Shown here piece by piece: positions 22,442-36,065 of a stretch of DNA of 64,000 nt; positions within the stretch are counted from its first letter, which is position 1; each line of letters begins with the position of its first letter. Position numbers and translations under genes: made by a program. Under the pieces are notes generated by a model. That model was not told the DNA's origin and did not search any database. It saw only the letters and a program-made list of their open reading frames with translations. This stretch comes from Cunninghamia lanceolata (lineage: Eukaryota; Streptophyta; Pinopsida; Cupressales; Cupressaceae): contig BSBN01001363.1 of NCBI GenBank assembly GCA_027924645.1, positions 1,972,001-2,036,000 on the forward strand, written 5' to 3'.

Positions 22442-24409
22442 ATGTTATATTTTGAGCAAGCCAACCGAGTGTTGTTTTATTGGAGACCTCCAGGATTTAA
22501 AGGAAGATCGTTAATGAACACATGCTTAAACTGACATGCATTTATTCATTGTCCAGATTTTTTGTAGCATCAATCTTCAGCTCGTGTAAGGATCAACCAT
22601 TACCAAAAGCTATTTAATAACTTCTCAGAACTATTTAACAAATTAAAAATCAATGCTTGGGAAAAATATTTTGTAGGCCACCAAATGAAATCGATATCAA
22701 TAATTCAATATATAAATTTATAATAATATCATATTTTATATAATATAATATATAATTTTATATTCAAAATTTCATTCTTTGAAACATCTATGATCTGTAT
22801 ACATTGCAATTTCAAATCGTAATTACTTCTATATTATTTAGTAAAATTTAACATCACCCTTCAAAAAGATTGGGGAATTACATCACACATGAACCTCTAA
22901 CCAACCTCAGTTCTAAACAAAACTCCTATCCTTCGACCTTCAAACCTTGCTTTGATCATCCAAAATCTTTTTGGTTCCTCTTTTTGACGATGCGTAATGA
23001 ATATTTCACTGTAGTCCATAATTATCCTATTAATAGGCAATGGATCCATTACAAATTTAATTATGTGCTCATTCATAATGATAGTCAATGATTCACTATA
23101 GAACCTTGCTTTATATGTACAGGAAACCACTAGGCATGGGTAACAATAAGGCCAGTAAAGGAGAATTAAATTGATTTTCTCGAGGTCACGGGAAATTGAG
23201 TTGCAATACCAATTCCATGCGTCAATTCGAATTTCTAGTTTCTCATACATGCATGCATGTGTGGGAGATTCAATCCACCACCTGAAATAGAATGCATCAT
23301 TTGCAAATGTTAAAAGTGTCGATTCTTGACACGATTTATTCCACTTGATGAATGCTCGTATTTCTTCATTCCGAGACATGCAAAGCAATAACAACCTGCA
23401 TAGCCACACACAAACAAAATTTTCCATCATCTTAGATTCTTATTACTATTCTACATCTGTGAACTAAGAACTCTATCCAACAGTTAGAATCAAAATCATG
23501 AATGATCACAAAATAAATACTTGGTAACTTACTTTCTTCGCACAACTGCTGTAATGAAAGCCATTACTTTGAACTTTTACAGTCTATTGATTCTTGACCT
23601 ATCTGAAACTTAGTAATGCAATATAAGTTTGAAACACTAAAGACTATCATATATACATTAGATGTACGTTTGTGACAAATGGGTAATAAATAACAAGCAA
23701 CTCCGTTTAATTCATATTGGCTAATTTGTGCAGTTTGTCACAACTCAGTACTCACTTGCCATTAATGAACTTAATTGAGCATTGGCTAATCTATGTGATT
23801 AAGTGCATTCAATCAAATCAATCGTACCACCACTGACCATTTGATGCACCCTAGAACGAAAGATGAACGGTTGTAGTTCAATTCTAGAAGGTAGATCTCC
23901 AATGCCACACATTGCTAACAAAATCCTCCGGAATCAACTAGCAGCCATTAGATATTATTAGATCAACGGTTGACATATATATAAAATATATAATATATTT
24001 TATTGATTATTGTGCAAAGGTGGCAGCAGGGCAAAGTGTGAGTCCTCGGTTGTACAACTACAAATTTGGGAAATTTGGTGTGTCAGTACTTATGCCGTCG
24101 ATTTGTAATGATCTGACAACCAAAATCTATTAGATTTTTTTCCATTTAATAGCATCCATGCTCGAAGTGACCTCTGTCCTTTCATAATAAATAAGGAATT
24201 TCGTGAAAAGCTCAATTGCACGTATTTGGGAAGGGAATTTATTCAGCTCAATTAAATAATTATCTATTAATTTTCGTTAATCAAAATTGTTGTTACTTGA
24301 CACTTGTCTCTATTCCAGAGACTTTATGTAGAAAGATGGGTGTGTCAGAGCTGCAGCCTGGAATGGAACTTCAACTAAAGTCTGATGTCATTCACACAGT
24401 ATGATTTTT
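22442..24409. other. AT-rich stretch, nothing firm
   Basis: The longest frame is a 177-codon minus-strand ORF (22897-23430) with no recognised motif, which could be chance. Another short plus frame ends VSELQPGMELQLKSDVIHTV at 24404, after a possible splice acceptor (CTCTATTCCAG near 24318). It may be an exon fragment but is not identified. AT-only runs lie near 22690-22760 and 23980-24010. Confidence 0.35.
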
Positions 24410-24895
24410 TATTGGCATAACAGTTTATTTCACCAATTAATTTTTTATTGGTTTGAAAATATATTTAAAGTCACCAATCATTTTTTTATTGCTTTGAAAA
24501 TTGGTTTAATTCGCCAATGTAAATATATTTTTTGGTTTGAAATTAGATTTTAATTGCCAGCAAAAATATTTTCTTATTTTGAAAACAGGTTTAATTCACC
24601 AATGTAAATATATTTTCTGGTTTGAAATTAGATTTTAATTGCCAGTAAAAATATTTTCTTATTTTGAAAACAGGTTTAATTCGCCAACGAAAATATTTAA
24701 TTGGTTTGAAAATAGGTTTTAATCACCAATGAAAATATTTTATTGGTTTTTAAAAAATTACAATTCACCAGGATTTTCCATAGACCTCTAGCGATTACAA
24801 AAGATTCGCCAAATAAGATTTTTTTTCCGAAAAAAATGATAAAATTCACCAATAAAATTAATATTTTTCTCAGGAAGTATACTTGATTCGCCAAG
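24410..24895. repeat. degenerate minisatellite (~60-bp period)
   Basis: Repeated phrases TTTAATTCGCCAA or TTCACCAAT, AAATATTTT and GGTTTGAAAAT recur about seven or eight times with variable spacing. The clearest pair is 24520-24600 and 24600-24680, which share GGTTTGAAATTAGATTTTAA. It stops just before the copia gag frame. Confidence 0.7.
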
Positions 24896-24950
24896 TTTAT
24901 ACACCTTCTTCGAGGGGGTGGGGGGTTCTTAAAGTTATCCCTAATCCTAG

Positions 24951-25637
24951 ATGTCTTATAAGAAGGAAGCTCCTCATTTTGATGGGACAAATTATGCTCT
25001 TTGGAAGGTACGAATGAAAAGCCATCTTCTTTGTCTTGGTTATAAAGTATGGAAAGCTGCAAAAGAAAAATATACCTTGCCTCCAAATGGTTTCATGACT
25101 AAAGATGAAATCAAGAAATATGAGGTGGATGTCAAAGCAAAGGATGCTCTGTTAAGTTCCTTAAGTGACTTAGTACTGACAAAAGTTGTGGACCTTGAAA
25201 CTGCAAATGAGGTATGGGAGAAGCTAAAAAATTTGTATGAAGGAGATGATTTTGTGAAGGAAGTCAAGCTACAAAGTCTAAAAGTGAAATATGAGGGTTT
25301 GAAGATGAATGAAGATGAAAACATAACAATCTTAATACAAAGAGTTGATGAACTTGTCATTCAAATAAAGGGTATGGGAGGAACTCTCGGTGATAAGGAA
25401 GTTGTGATGAAAATTCTCAGATCACTACCAAAGTCATATAGTCACAAGGTAGCTGCAATTGAAGAATTTATGACTGTAAAAACTATTGACAGAGATCAGT
25501 TACTTGGTAAGCTTACAAGATTTGAGATGAGAGAATTTGGTGATGCCCTGCTTAAAGTTGAATAAGCTTTCAAAGCCAGTACTTCAGCAAAGATCTCCTG
25601 CACTGAGAAATACAACGTGGATGATGAATTTGAATGA
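24951..25637 (+). pseudogene. Ty1/copia gag (UBN2-type) fragment
   Basis: An open frame of 204 codons (24951-25565) begins MSYKKEAPHFDGTNYALWKV, the classic start of copia-type gag polyproteins. The UBN2-type capsid region follows (ANEVWEKLKNLYEG, then MKILRSLPKSYSHKVAAIE). It ends at TAA at 25563. The next codons still read like the family (AFKASTSAKISCTEKY) until another stop near 25637, so the TAA is probably a disabling change. No CCHC knuckle, protease, integrase or reverse transcriptase follows, because the sequence switches to gypsy gag at about 25736. No LTR is recognised upstream. Confidence 0.88.
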
Positions 25638-25735
25638 GAAACCACTGGCCACCTCATAACGCATCCACCTGTAAAATTTCGTAGAAAACCCACATCCGAG
25701 TCAAAAGTTATGACCTCCGGAAGTCCCTGCATCAA

Positions 25736-26770
25736 ATCCTAAAGAATTTTGTTGTGGGTTCAAATGAGACATAGAAGACCTACAACTGCAGAGAATTCGT
25801 GAGACATGGCACATAGAGGATGAGGGCAAAGAGGAACATGGCACATAGAGAATGAGGGCGAAGAGGAGCACTAAGAGTTAGTAATGTAGAAGTCATAGAC
25901 ATGCTGGGAGGGATTACAGCAAGATTAGATGATATGGAAGCAACACAAAGAAGAGGAGTATATTTGGATGACATTAGTGAGGATGAGAATGAAGAACCAG
26001 AAATTGAGACAGAAGATGCAGATAGAAATGAAATAGAAAGAATATTTTTACAAGCAATATCAAGAATCAATAGCAAACCCATATTGGATGCACCAAGTTA
26101 TCATGGAAATCTAAATCTAGAAGAATTAATTGAATGGATTGCAGAGATGGGTAAATATTTTGATTTTGAATCAATAGATGTTCTGAAAAGGGTGAAATTT
26201 GCTTGCATGAAATTGAAAGGACATGTATCCTTATGGTGGGATCATGTGAAAATAGAAAGTCAAAGAAAGGATAAGGATAAAATCAAATTGTTGGATAGAA
26301 TGGTCAAAAAAGTGAAGGCTAAATTTTTACCAACGGACTATCAAATAAGTTTGTTCAAGAAACTAGAAAATTTGAAGCAAAAGGAAAAGAATGTGCATGA
26401 GGATGTACAGAAGAATTATATAGGTCGGATATCAATGTTGGACATGTAGTTATGATGCTGAGAAAGTGTTAAGGTATCTTAATGGTTTACATTATTCAAT
26501 TCAAGATGAAATTAGTATGTTTGAATACAAATTGTAGAATAAGCTTATTAGTATGCTTTGAAGGCAAAAGAAAAATTGATGATAAAATAAAATAATTTTA
26601 GAGGTAGAGGTAGATTCTCATGTGGAAGAGGACAATCCAGTGGTGGCAGAGGCTATCAAAACAAATAAGGAGAAACCAACACCTCTCAAACAGTCACCTA
26701 GGATAATAAGGGAAGAGGAGATTACTCCAGAGGTAGGGGATATTTTGGAAGAGGTAGAGGAATAGGATTC
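25736..26770 (+). pseudogene. Ty3/gypsy gag relic (best-preserved copy)
   Basis: A frame of 182 codons at 25901-26449 covers an acidic leader and the gypsy capsid domain (residues about 75-170: YHGNLNLEELIEWIAEMGKY, KLKGHVSLWWDHVK, FLPTDYQISLFKKLENL). Downstream, in broken frames, an RGRG-rich tail leads to the truncated zinc knuckle at about 26780. It lacks the two stops that break copies 1 and 3 after LIE and near the FDFES segment. Upstream, near 25800-25870, a 33-bp segment (GACATGGCACATAG...) is duplicated only here. The 5' LTR present in the other copies is missing. The sequence joins copia-related DNA at about 25735. Confidence 0.88.
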
Positions 26771-28124
<1,354 letters not shown>

Positions 28125-29876
28125 TAATAGAATTGTAAAATAATTCAATAATAGAATAATAGAATAATATAATTAAAGAATTCAAGAATGATAGAATAAT
28201 AGATTTATAGAATAATAGAGTGATAGAATGAGAGAATGATTGAATAATAGAATTGTAGAATGATAGAAGAATAGAATTGTAGAATAATATAGTTATAGAA
28301 TAATAAAATGAAAATATTATAGAATAAAACATTTATAAAATAATAGAATGATAGAAATGTAGAATAATAGAATAATAGATTAATATAATAATATAATAAT
28401 AATAGAATGATAATATTATAAAATGATAGATTGAAAGAATGATAGAATAATATAATTATAGATTAATAGAATGTTTGAATTATAAAATGATAGAATGAAA
28501 GAATGATAGAGTAATAGAGTTTTGGAATAATATAATAATAGAATGATTGAATGAAGGAATGATATAGTAATAGATTTATAGATCAATAGAATGATACAAT
28601 AATAAAATGATAGAATAATAGAATGATAAGATTATATAATGATAGAATGGAAGAATCTTAGGAAAATAGAATTGTAGAATGATAGAATGAAAAATATTGG
28701 AATAATTTAATAAAAGAGTTATAGAATTATGGAACTATAGACTTGAATATAACTATAAGATAATACAATTAGAGAATAATACAATTTGAGAATCAAAGAA
28801 TGTAGAATAATAGATTTATAGAATAACAAAATGATAGAATTATAGAATGATATAATAATAGGTTTATAGAATAATAGAATGATATAATTATAGAATCATA
28901 GAATGAAAGAATTGTAGAAAAATATAATTATAAAATAAAACAATAATAGAATTACAGAAGGAAAGAATGATAGAATAATAGAATGATTGAATATAAGAAT
29001 GATAGAACAATAGATTTATAGAATAATAGAATGATAGAATTACATAATGGTATAATAATAGAATGAAAGAATGATAGAATAGTAGATTTATAGAATTATA
29101 AAATGAAAGAATGATAGAAAATAGATTTAAGGAATAATCGAATTTTAGAATTGCAAAATGATAGAATGAAAGAATCGTAGAGTAATAGAACTATAGATTA
29201 ATCGAATAATGGAATTATACAATGAAAGAATAAAAGAATGACAGAGTAAGAGATTAATAGAATAATAGAGTGATAGAATTGTATAATAATAGAATAAAAG
29301 AATGATGGATTAATAGAATTGTAGATTAATAGATCTATACAACATGATAGAATGAAACAAAATTATAGTTTAATATTTATAGGATAATCGAATGATAGAA
29401 TAATAGATTTATATAATAATAGAATGATAGAATTATAAATGACAAAATGAAAGAATGATGGACTAATATAATTATAGAATAATAGAATGAAAAAATGATA
29501 GAATAATAGATTTATACAATAATAGAATGTTAGAATTATAAAATGGTAGAATGAAAGAATGATAGAGTAATAAAACTTTAGATTAATAGAATAATATAAT
29601 TATACAATGATAGAATAAAGGAATGATAGAATACTAGATTTATAGAATAATATAATGGTAGAAACAAAGAATGATACAAGGAAACAATGATAGAATAATA
29701 GAATTGTAGAATACTATTATAACAAAATAATAAAATGATAGAATGAAAGAATGGTAGAATAATAGATTTCTAGAATAATAGAATGATAAAATTATATAAT
29801 GATAGAATGAAGGAACAATAGAGTAATGAAATTTTAGAATAATAGTATGATATAATGATAAAAATGAAAGAATGAT
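28125..29876. repeat. octanucleotide satellite array
   Basis: NNTAGAAT units. The first part aligns with 7494-9000, and the part from 28929 aligns with 900-1868. It contains the empty sites for LTR A (about 28929) and LTR C (29555-29634). It is interrupted at 29877 by the family B retrotransposon and resumes at 49544. Confidence 0.94.
29872..29876. repeat. TSD of the family B element, left
   Basis: ATGAT, repeated at 49544-49548. The uninterrupted unit 1 site near 1849 has a single ATGAT in the same satellite context. Confidence 0.92.
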
Positions 29877-30158
29877 TGTAGTGCCCCTCATCTCGTCGTC
29901 CATCAGATTGATGTTTGCTTAAACTTTATAGTGTTCTAGACCGTAGATGATGAATCTCTTGTTATCTTGTTACTTCATTGTGAACGTGATTGTTATGATA
30001 ATAGTTGTTGATGTGGGATTTTATCATTTTATATTTTAGAATTTGAACTAGATGTTACAGATGTTTTGATGTAAATTGCGACATTGGATTGAATGTTTTA
30101 TGTTGTTGATTAATATCAGATACCTTGTTCAACGTAGTTAATTGTTTATACATAAACG

Positions 30159-30220
30159 TGAATGGAACAGTGTTGTGTTACTCGTTCTCGAGTACCCTAC
30201 TTCACTGCGATTTCCATTCA
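30159..30220 (+). other. conserved U3 hairpin, family B 5' LTR
   Basis: Outer arms TGAATGGAA and TTCCATTCA enclose the central stem-loop TACTCG-TTCT-CGAGTA. The same fold occurs in family D and, with a different loop, in family A. Confidence 0.62.
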
Positions 30221-30763
30221 TGATAGGACTGCATGTGATGTATATGTATATCTTGTTATGGTTAACTGTGCGTTGCTGCAGGATGCAGGTACTAGGCATC
30301 GACTCCACCTGATTACAGGTCTGAGCGTGCCTTCGCCAATGGATTAGTTGGTTGGAGTTAACGTGAGGTCCCTAGTCAGTGTCCCTTCGTCGTCAGTTAC
30401 CCTTGTGGTTATTGGTTGTCGTTCGCCCATGTCTTACTGTCAAGTAATATTGTATCTTGGAGTCTAATGAGTTCTGCAGGTGTCTAGATATGTGTGGTAA
30501 TGTTGTGCTTTAATTAGAATTATTCTACGGAAGAGTATAAGTGTTGTTATATGGGCATAAAGTCGTTAGTTGTCGATTGTCATTTTATGAGAAGTGTTGT
30601 TGATAAATAAAGTTGTAAGAGGTTTTGTATCATTTAATATAATATTATTTACAATAAATATTTAAATAAATAAAATAGTTGCAAGTTCTGTTGTAATTAG
30701 TGATTTACAACTAAATTAATAAAAATAAATTAAAATATATATAGTTGTACTAATATAGATAGT

Positions 30764-30768
30764 TGTAA
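30764..30768. repeat. TSD of the nested family A solo LTR, left
   Basis: TGTAA, repeated at 36522-36526. The uninterrupted site in the 3' LTR (about 44145-44150) has one copy. Confidence 0.92.
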
Positions 30769-31089
30769 TGTAGTGCCCCTCACCCTTGTTTCCGCCAGAC
30801 TGATAGTACTCCTAGTAGGATTAGATATTATGACATGGATTCCTTGTTATCTCCTTGAGTTGTTTATGGATCTATTTCTATGATGACGATTGATGATAGT
30901 AGACTATTGATATTTTATGTCTCATAGTTTGATGAACATGTTTGATATGATGGATTAATGTTATTTCTGAGTTTAATGTGATATTGAATCAGGATTATGA
31001 TGCTTTAACAATAATTGTTATACTTGATCGTATTGTTATTGATTATTCTATCTTCTTATAGACAACTGAATGTTTAATTGAGGATGTAT

Positions 31090-31153
31090 GTGAACAGAAT
31101 AGTGTCGCATTACTCGTGTCCGAGTACCCTGCCACGCTGCGATTTCTTTTCAC
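31090..31153 (+). other. conserved U3 hairpin, family A
   Basis: Outer arms GTGAACAGAA and TTCTTTTCAC pair in nine of ten positions. The central stem-loop is TACTCG-TGTC-CGAGTA. The loop differs from families B and D while the stem is kept, which supports selection for pairing. Confidence 0.62.
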
Positions 31154-31914
31154 TGTGTGCATGACTTCATGTTTGTATATATATGTTTGACCTTGTGGTT
31201 TGCTGCAGGATGCAGGTACCGGGCATCGACTCCACCTGAACTAGCAGGTCTGAGTGTGCCCTAGCCAATGGAATTGTTGATGGGAGTTAACATAAGGTTT
31301 TCCAGTCATCCATCATCCTTGTAGAGGATAAGTCTTCAGTCCTTGCGTCTAGTCATTGTTCTCAGTTTCGTTTGTTTTTGGGGTTGTCGTCTTGTTTCCT
31401 CTGCATGCTTGATGGTCGAGTAATTGCATGAATGTGATTGGTTAATTGTGGTATACAAATAGACAAATTTGAGTAATGTTTATTAAATAGAATTATTAAT
31501 AATTATTAGTTGTTATATAACAAATATATATTAAATATTAAATAAATAGATAAATAAATAATTAAGGAGATAAAATAGTTATAAAGTGGCATTGTACTTG
31601 TGAAATTGTTTTATAATTAACAAAATCAAAACGAAAGTAAATAAATGATTTAATAAAATAAAATGTATTTGTGAGTTGTTATATATTAATATCTATATGT
31701 AGTACTAAATTAAATAAAATAAAAATTATGAGTTGTATTTTATTAAATAAAAGTTACCCTAGAGTAAATAAAAAGAATCGGGGTTATATTGTGAAGTTAT
31801 AAAAAATAATAATAATAATAATTTTAAGTATGTCGGCTATATTTTTCCTTGACGATGGGCATTGGAGGGTGTGCACATTCCCATGGAGTACAAGCAATTA
31901 GGGTTGGGGGATAT

Positions 31915-31922
31915 TATAAAAC
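31915..31922 (+). promoter_or_regulatory. TATA box of LTR A
   Basis: TATAAAAC within GGGGGATATTATAAAACAAGG, followed by purine-rich sequence. It occupies the same relative place as the TATA boxes of B and D, after the conserved head. Confidence 0.55.
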
Positions 31923-33174
31923 AAGGAGAGAGCAGGGAGAGGAGAGGGAGGCAGACAGAGGGTTGTAGCCGGGGGCATCCTCAGGTATATTTGAAAAGCT
32001 TTGATTCGAATCTCTAGGGGGGAGAAGAGGTGGAACTAGAGGAAAAGATCCAGGTATGATATTTGACTTCTGTAGGAAAAATCTTAAAAACTTGATAAGG
32101 ATTCCAGTTTATGGATTAGGAAATTGTGATTCCTATGGTTGTTGAAAATTTCATTCTGAGCACAATCTACGATTCAAACCTTTGTGTATCGTGCATTCAT
32201 TATAGACCTCAAGATTACTATTCATTTTCAATACTGGACAAGGGCTGTGTGATCAGTTTGAGATTTTATCTCCTGACATGAACCTAATTACCCTGTAATC
32301 TTCTCCTCTGAATCCGTTTTAATGGCCTTCCATTACCCTTCTATGTCTCTGGACGTGTCCCTTAACTCCTGGTAATATCCGCATAGCAGTCCTTGTAGGG
32401 AATCGCCTTTGTTGATTCATTAGTATATGTTCTCCGCTATTCCTTCCATGAATTTTATTATCATTTGCTGGCAACTAGGTTTTGTTTTAATGAAATCATG
32501 ATCATGGTCTTTCATTCTACTTTTATCATAGTAATTAGGACTCAAAACTTTGGAGGGCCAGATTTCGTGCCTCTTTCTATGGAATCCTTCTGGTTACATT
32601 TCTGGTTGTGGCCAGAATGGTATAGGAGTAAGACTTTACTTGTGTTTTATTATTATTAATCCTTAATGCATTAGATTCTTTCTACCATTTTATCGATCTT
32701 CTTAAACCTCTTTATTATGTTAATACTAGCATTTGTGCCCATAAGGGAATCAAGGAATACGCCGATAGGAATAACCACCAAGTTTAGAAAATCTTCGGAC
32801 ACGAATATCTTTTCGGCATAAGAAACATGCCCAGTCATTTTGGCACCAAAGCGTTCTCAAGGCGTTAGATACGGAAGAGAACATAAGCTGTACCATCCAA
32901 AAGTATGGTGGCTGTTTATGGTGCTTTCATCGATTTCCCATTTATAAACATCCACTCTCTTTATAAGCGTTACACCTACATCTCACAGCTTTCAATTCTT
33001 GATAAAAACGTACAAACGTATGATTTTTTAAAGCTGTGGGTAATATGAAGATATGGAAAATTCTGCATTCGTTATGGCGGACTGTAAGCTCACGGTTATT
33101 TGATTTCACTTTCATGCTTCAGTTCACATTGTATTTACATAGCGTTTTCACTATTGTGCCTGTAAGCAATAGAA

Positions 33175-33375
33175 ATGGGGGCGGGAAGAAAAGCTTATAC
33201 TTATACTTTAGATGATATAAAGAGCAAGGGAGGGCACCAGTATGCATGGGAAGTAGGAGCAAATTTCAAAGGATTGAATAAGTCTGATCTTGCTGGAGTC
33301 ATATTTGGCTGCACTCACAAGACACACAAAGAATGTACTAGTCAGCGTATATTCGGTAATAATATCTTGTGACTA
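33175..33375 (+). pseudogene. captured DCD-domain gene fragment in LTR A
   Basis: The frame starts MGAGRKAYTYTLDD and includes KSDLAGVIFGCTHKTHKEC followed by QRIFG. This is the opening of a plant DCD (development and cell death) domain, whose signature is a GxIFGC motif followed by a conserved FG. It ends at a GTAATA that could be a splice donor, so the fragment may be exon plus intron copied from genomic DNA. The rest of the domain (the FGLP and FLF motifs) is absent. DCD proteins act in plant stress and cell-death responses. This piece is too short to do so. The family match is by eye. Confidence 0.75.
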
Positions 33376-33441
33376 ACCCAACATCAATTATATTAGGGTT
33401 TATTATGTGCGCTGTATATGTTGAAGCACCTCTCTTAGGTA

Positions 33442-33777
33442 ATAATAGGAGACGTCATGTTTGCTGCTCTCCGAAATCAGGGATAGACAATGCTAATTCT
33501 ATCAAAAGAGATTTACACGGATGTTTCTAAAGTTTGCTAGACATTACTAAACCTGGTAAGAGACCTAAGCTGACAGAGAAATTTAAATGCATAGAGTCTC
33601 CACATTCAAAAGCTTTCGGCGTGTATGTTTGTGGGGAATTTAAATTAAAGCCGACCAAATTCCATGGCTATAACAATTCTGCACCACCTGTTATGAAATG
33701 CCAAATCTGTTCTGAGGCAAGAATTTCTGACGTTGGAAGTCTTGAACTATTAGATGAAAAAAAAAAAAGAAATCATT
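33442..33777 (+). pseudogene. unrecognised coding-like frame in LTR A
   Basis: One frame runs from about 33442 to 33777 with a single TAA at about 33529. It reads RRHVCCSPKSGIDNANS, then after the stop DITKPGKRPKLTEKFKC, GVYVCGEFKLKPTKFHGYN and MKCQICSEARISD. It is rich in Cys and Lys and coherent across the stop, so it was probably an exon of a host gene, perhaps the same gene as the DCD piece just upstream. I do not recognise the family. Confidence 0.35.
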
Positions 33778-35450
33778 AGACTCTCTTTTACCTGAGACCT
33801 TTTCTTCAATAAAACCATAATTATCTCTGCCTTGGCGTTGAGTCACTTGCAGCATATTCCTTGTGAAGGCGTCAGAACTGTTTGTTTCGCTCCAGATCAT
33901 GTTGTTTTGCCTTATCACTGACCAAAAAGGCATTAATAGTAATCATTTCATATATCATTACAGCAGCTTGGTTTTGCATGATGAGCAATAGCTCTTATTT
34001 GCTAATTGTGCGCTTGCCACCAAGACTAGTAATTGTAGTCAAATCTGTAAGAAAGAAGTTGCTCTTTGGTTTGTTTAAGAGCGAAAGAGAAAGAGAATAT
34101 AGGAAGAGCATAATGGATGGACTGCATTTGACCGGGTCTTGTTGCGATTATATAACAGCGACCTTCATTTGCCAGCAATAATTTTATCAAACCATAGTAG
34201 CATAAATCCCAACTTCTTGCAACTCAGTCTACACAGCGATTTTTGCACTGAAGAACTCTGAAAACTTCTTTTGGTGGCCTTCTCTCTGGCTTAAACGCAT
34301 CAACTGCAACAATATCTTTTTTTTTGTCTGTGACTGAATTAGTAAGAGACTCTTTAGAATTGCAGATAGGAAAAATAGAAATGAAGTCCTCTTAGGAAGT
34401 TTCCATAATTGATTCCACGAATATCTGGCAGTAAACTTTTGCATAGAGGATTATTGTAATGCGTTTAAGGGAGTGGATTAAATAATAGTTTTAGGGTTTT
34501 CTCTTATGTGAGAATTAACTTATGTCTTCTTGTTTATTATTAAATTATATTAGTTTTTTTTGTTCTCGGAAATGAAATATAGGATGATGTTAGGTTGAGA
34601 TTTTAACTAAAGGTAGATATTTACCTAATTTACTTTATTTCTAGTGATGTTATTATAGTTTCAGAATTATGGTTTGATATGAAATTATATTTAATTTTCC
34701 ATAATTGTGTCTTAAATAATATTTGTATTGTGTTTTAATATTTAGAGTGTAACTATATATAGAAGTAAGTTGTTCTAAATTAAAAATGAAATTGTAAGTT
34801 ATGTTTAAATCTAATTTACTTAAAAGATATTGTTGATTGTAAAATAATTGTAAATTATTTATAAATAGGGTAGATATGATGAGAACAATTTGTATGTGTA
34901 TTAAAGTCACACAACTTGATTTACAATAATAATTTAAATATGTCATCATGGAGCCTATGTTATGGCATGTACCGAGTGGTTAGTTCCAGAGGCATAGGTG
35001 GTTTGTGTTTTGATTTCATGAGTCGTGTTGATAAGTATTTTGAGACCATGAAGTTATAAAAGTATGTTGCCGCCTGTTTGATAAGATGATATGATGAATA
35101 TTCGATGTTGCGAATACATAATGAGGAGGTGATAATCCCCTTTGTGGATGTATTGATTGTAATTATCTTATATTGAGATTTGTGTTAGATTTTGAATGGG
35201 GAGGCATTGAGTATATTAATAGGAGAAATGTTTATGTATTGCTATGGACAAGGTTTTGTTAGTCATCCTTGTGATTAAGATGACATGCAAGATGGTTAAT
35301 TCCTTGCATAGCTATATACACATGTTGATATGAGGATAATTGTGTGCAAGATGGTTGATTCCTTGCACGGTTCATGTATCATCGTTGTCCTGGTGATGTT
35401 TCCATGTTTGTTGAGTGGGGTTTCTAGTTGCAGGTAGGGGAGTGGCTCTC
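33778..35450. other. rest of LTR A, no recognisable gene
   Basis: AT-rich. Minus-strand frames at 33691-33933, 34229-34444 and 34653-34949 have no motif I know. They read as chance frames. Confidence 0.45.
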
Positions 35451-35453
35451 AAT

Positions 35454-35774
35454 GGGGGCCGGAGCCCAAAGTGGCGTCCAGGACAACCCATGTGGGAGTT
35501 TGTTAATTCAGTGATAACCTAATTAATGAATTAGGGGGTTGGGTAGTTAATCACACTAAACAAGATAAGTGAATGCCTCACTCATGGCTCAAGTGCTTGT
35601 TTAGGCTTGAGATGAGATGAGAAGGCCTGGAATGGCAAGATCGACTACCTTGTCTTCACGAAAGGTATGTTGATTCCGCATGAGCGTTGTATGGGGGCCG
35701 GGAGTCAGGAGAGGCTGCCAGGACAACCCAAGATGGGGGCCGGGGCCTAGGAAGGCTTACCAGGACAACCCATG
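35454..35774 (+). repeat. GC-rich repeat triplet, LTR A
   Basis: Copies at 35454-35493, 35693-35734 and 35735-35774. Each starts GGGGGCCGG and ends in CCAGGACAACCCA or close. One copy stands about 200 bp ahead of an adjacent pair, the same spacing pattern as in family B. Confidence 0.8.
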
Positions 35775-36017
35775 ACAAGCCATGTGATGACACTCCTCCC
35801 TACTGTAGCGTAGCACTCCCTAGTTGTACTCTCCCCATTCGTTTTGTGCTTGCCTCTGGAAGTGTTGTTAAGTTGTTTGTGATATTGACTTGTGTTGTTG
35901 GAGTTATGTGTTGTGTTGTTATTGCCATGTGTAGTATTGGCGTTTGGTCATTCTTTGTTCATGTTTAGTCTTGTCTACCTAACTGTATGTTGTAGTGGGA
36001 ACCTTATGTTAACTCCT

Positions 36018-36065
36018 AGCTCGGGGGGTGGACCTTAGGGTTCCACATGGTCGGGTGGAAGAGCT
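36018..36065 (+). other. terminal 48-nt hairpin, LTR A
   Basis: AGCTC/GAGCT outer arms with the inner GTGGACC...GGTTCCAC inverted repeat. Same layout as 378-425. Confidence 0.55.

Noticed and set aside
22897..23430. 177-codon minus-strand ORF
   Set aside because: No recognised motif, no second copy to test constraint, and AT-rich surroundings. Chance cannot be excluded, so it is mentioned only within the surrounding stretch.
25040..25360. Minus-strand ORF over copia gag (also 24697-25086 and 25780-26082)
   Set aside because: Antisense shadows of recognised gag frames.
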